A DNA stretch of 64,000 nucleotides from Burkholderia anthina. GTDB taxonomy: Bacteria > Pseudomonadota > Gammaproteobacteria > Burkholderiales > Burkholderiaceae. The first letter of the stretch is position 1; every line of letters begins with the position of its first letter. The stretch is from the NCBI RefSeq assembly GCF_001547525.1, contig NZ_LNJP01000003.1, positions 1,984,001 through 2,048,000 on the forward strand, read 5' to 3'. The notes under the pieces were generated by a model, which saw only the letters and a program-made list of their open reading frames with translations, did not search any database and was not told the origin of the DNA. The position numbers were made by a program, and so were the translations under genes. Positions 63,250 through 64,000 of this stretch are shown one piece after another.

Positions 63250-64000
63250 ATGGAACTCCGGCATCTGCGCTACTTTCTGGCCGTCGCCGCCGCGTCGAAT
63301 TTCACGAAGGCCGCCGAAGCGCTCGGCATCGGCCAGCCGCCGTTGAGCCAGCAGATCAAGGCGCTCGAGAACGAGCTCGGCGTGGAACTGTTCAAGCGCA
63401 CCGCGCGCGGCGCCGAGCTGACGCTGGCGGGCGAAGTTTTCGCGGAAGAGGCGCGGCGCGTGCTCGACGACGCCGAGCGCGCGGCACGGGCGGCCCGGCG
63501 CGCCGCGCGCGGGGAAACCGGCCATCTGCGCGTCGGCTTCACCGGGACAGCCGCGTTCAATCCGAAAGTGTCGGATCTGCTTCGCCGCTTTCGCGAGGCG
63601 TTTCCGGATGCGGAGCTGACGTTGCAGGAAGCGACGTCCGGTGTGCTGCTGGAGGCGCTGGAGGCCGGGCGCCTCGACGTCGCGATCGTCCGGCCGGAGC
63701 GCCGCGTCGCCGCGACGCTGCGGGTATCCGATTGGGACGAGGAGCCGATGTTCGTCGCGCTGCCCGTCGCGCACCGGCTGGCGCAGCGGCGGCGCGTCGA
63801 ACTGGCGGAACTCGCCGACGAGTCGTTCGTGCAGGTGCCGCGCGCGGCCGGCGCCGCGCTGTTCGACGATATCGTCGCGGCGTGCAAGGCTGCCGGGTTC
63901 GAGCCGCGCATGGGGCAACCGGCGCCGCAGATCGCGTCCGCGGTGACGCTGGTGGCGGCTGGCCTCGGCGTGTCGGTCGTGCCGAAGGCGATTACGCAGG
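63250..64000 (+). CDS. LysR family transcriptional regulator, 3' end beyond window
   Basis: At least 250 residues are seen. The N-terminal helix-turn-helix is typical (MELRHLRYFLAVAAASNFTK, ALGIGQPPLSQQIKALENEL, FKRTARGAELTLAGEVF) and the effector domain runs to GVSVVPKAITQ at the window edge. The full protein should be near 290-300 residues, so about 45 residues are missing. It is divergent from the MFS gene and likely regulates it. ATG 63250 is chosen by the LysR consensus. Confidence 0.9.
   Translation, partial: MELRHLRYFLAVAAASNFTKAAEALGIGQPPLSQQIKALENELGVELFKRTARGAELTLAGEVFAEEARRVLDDAERAARAARRAARGETGHLRVGFTGTAAFNPKVSDLLRRFREAFPDAELTLQEATSGVLLEALEAGRLDVAIVRPERRVAATLRVSDWDEEPMFVALPVAHRLAQRRRVELAELADESFVQVPRAAGAALFDDIVAACKAAGFEPRMGQPAPQIASAVTLVAAGLGVSVVPKAITQ

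Overview
The window looks like a piece of a Burkholderia cepacia complex genome, probably a secondary chromosome. It is very GC-rich with strong G/C third-position bias. It carries a complete pyochelin locus in the layout known from Pseudomonas and Burkholderia, a dgdA gene whose product reads almost like the classical B. cepacia dialkylglycine decarboxylase, and a type VI secretion vgrG-rhs island. The genus call rests on these families and on recall, not on a search.

Layout. 1-7.9 kb: a catabolic cluster. A lactate-oxidase-family FMN enzyme (+) converges on a minus-strand LysR, D-aminoacylase, MFS transporter, amidase and DadA-like oxidase series that probably salvages N-acyl or amide D-amino acids. 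8.3-10.9 kb: a yfiR-yfiN-yfiB cyclic-di-GMP signalling operon. 11.2-24.0 kb: an accessory type VI effector island. It contains a broken tssF, vgrG, an eagR-type chaperone gene and a PAAR-Rhs effector with a WHH nuclease tip and SUKH immunity. After that comes a graveyard of displaced cassettes: a DUF416-like gene, a truncated immunity start, an orphan Rhs end with a colicin E-type DNase tip and matching immunity, an internally deleted IS30-family element, the tail of a lost toxin coupled to a macrodomain gene, a third Rhs scrap and a SymE tail. These cassettes are visibly more AT-rich than the core.

24.1-33.4 kb: a secreted hypothetical protein, a livKHMGF branched-chain amino acid ABC transporter with its own promoter and terminators, a VOC protein, a DUF2000 protein and two AraC regulators. 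33.5-36.6 kb: an SDR oxidoreductase, then dgdA with its divergent LysR regulator dgdR. 36.6-61.8 kb: the pyochelin locus. pchDCBA (salicylate synthesis and activation) is divergent from pchR, followed by pchEFGHI (NRPS assembly, thiazoline reduction, ABC exporters) and fptABCX (outer-membrane receptor and inner-membrane uptake). Three Fur-box-like palindromes lie before pchD/pchR, pchE and fptA. 61.9-64.0 kb: an MFS transporter divergent from a LysR gene that runs off the end.

The most unusual material is the Rhs cassette graveyard. The best novel candidate there is the two-domain macrodomain protein at 23.04-23.80 kb, which overlaps by 4 bp the tail of a destroyed upstream toxin gene and may be immunity to an ADP-ribosylating toxin.
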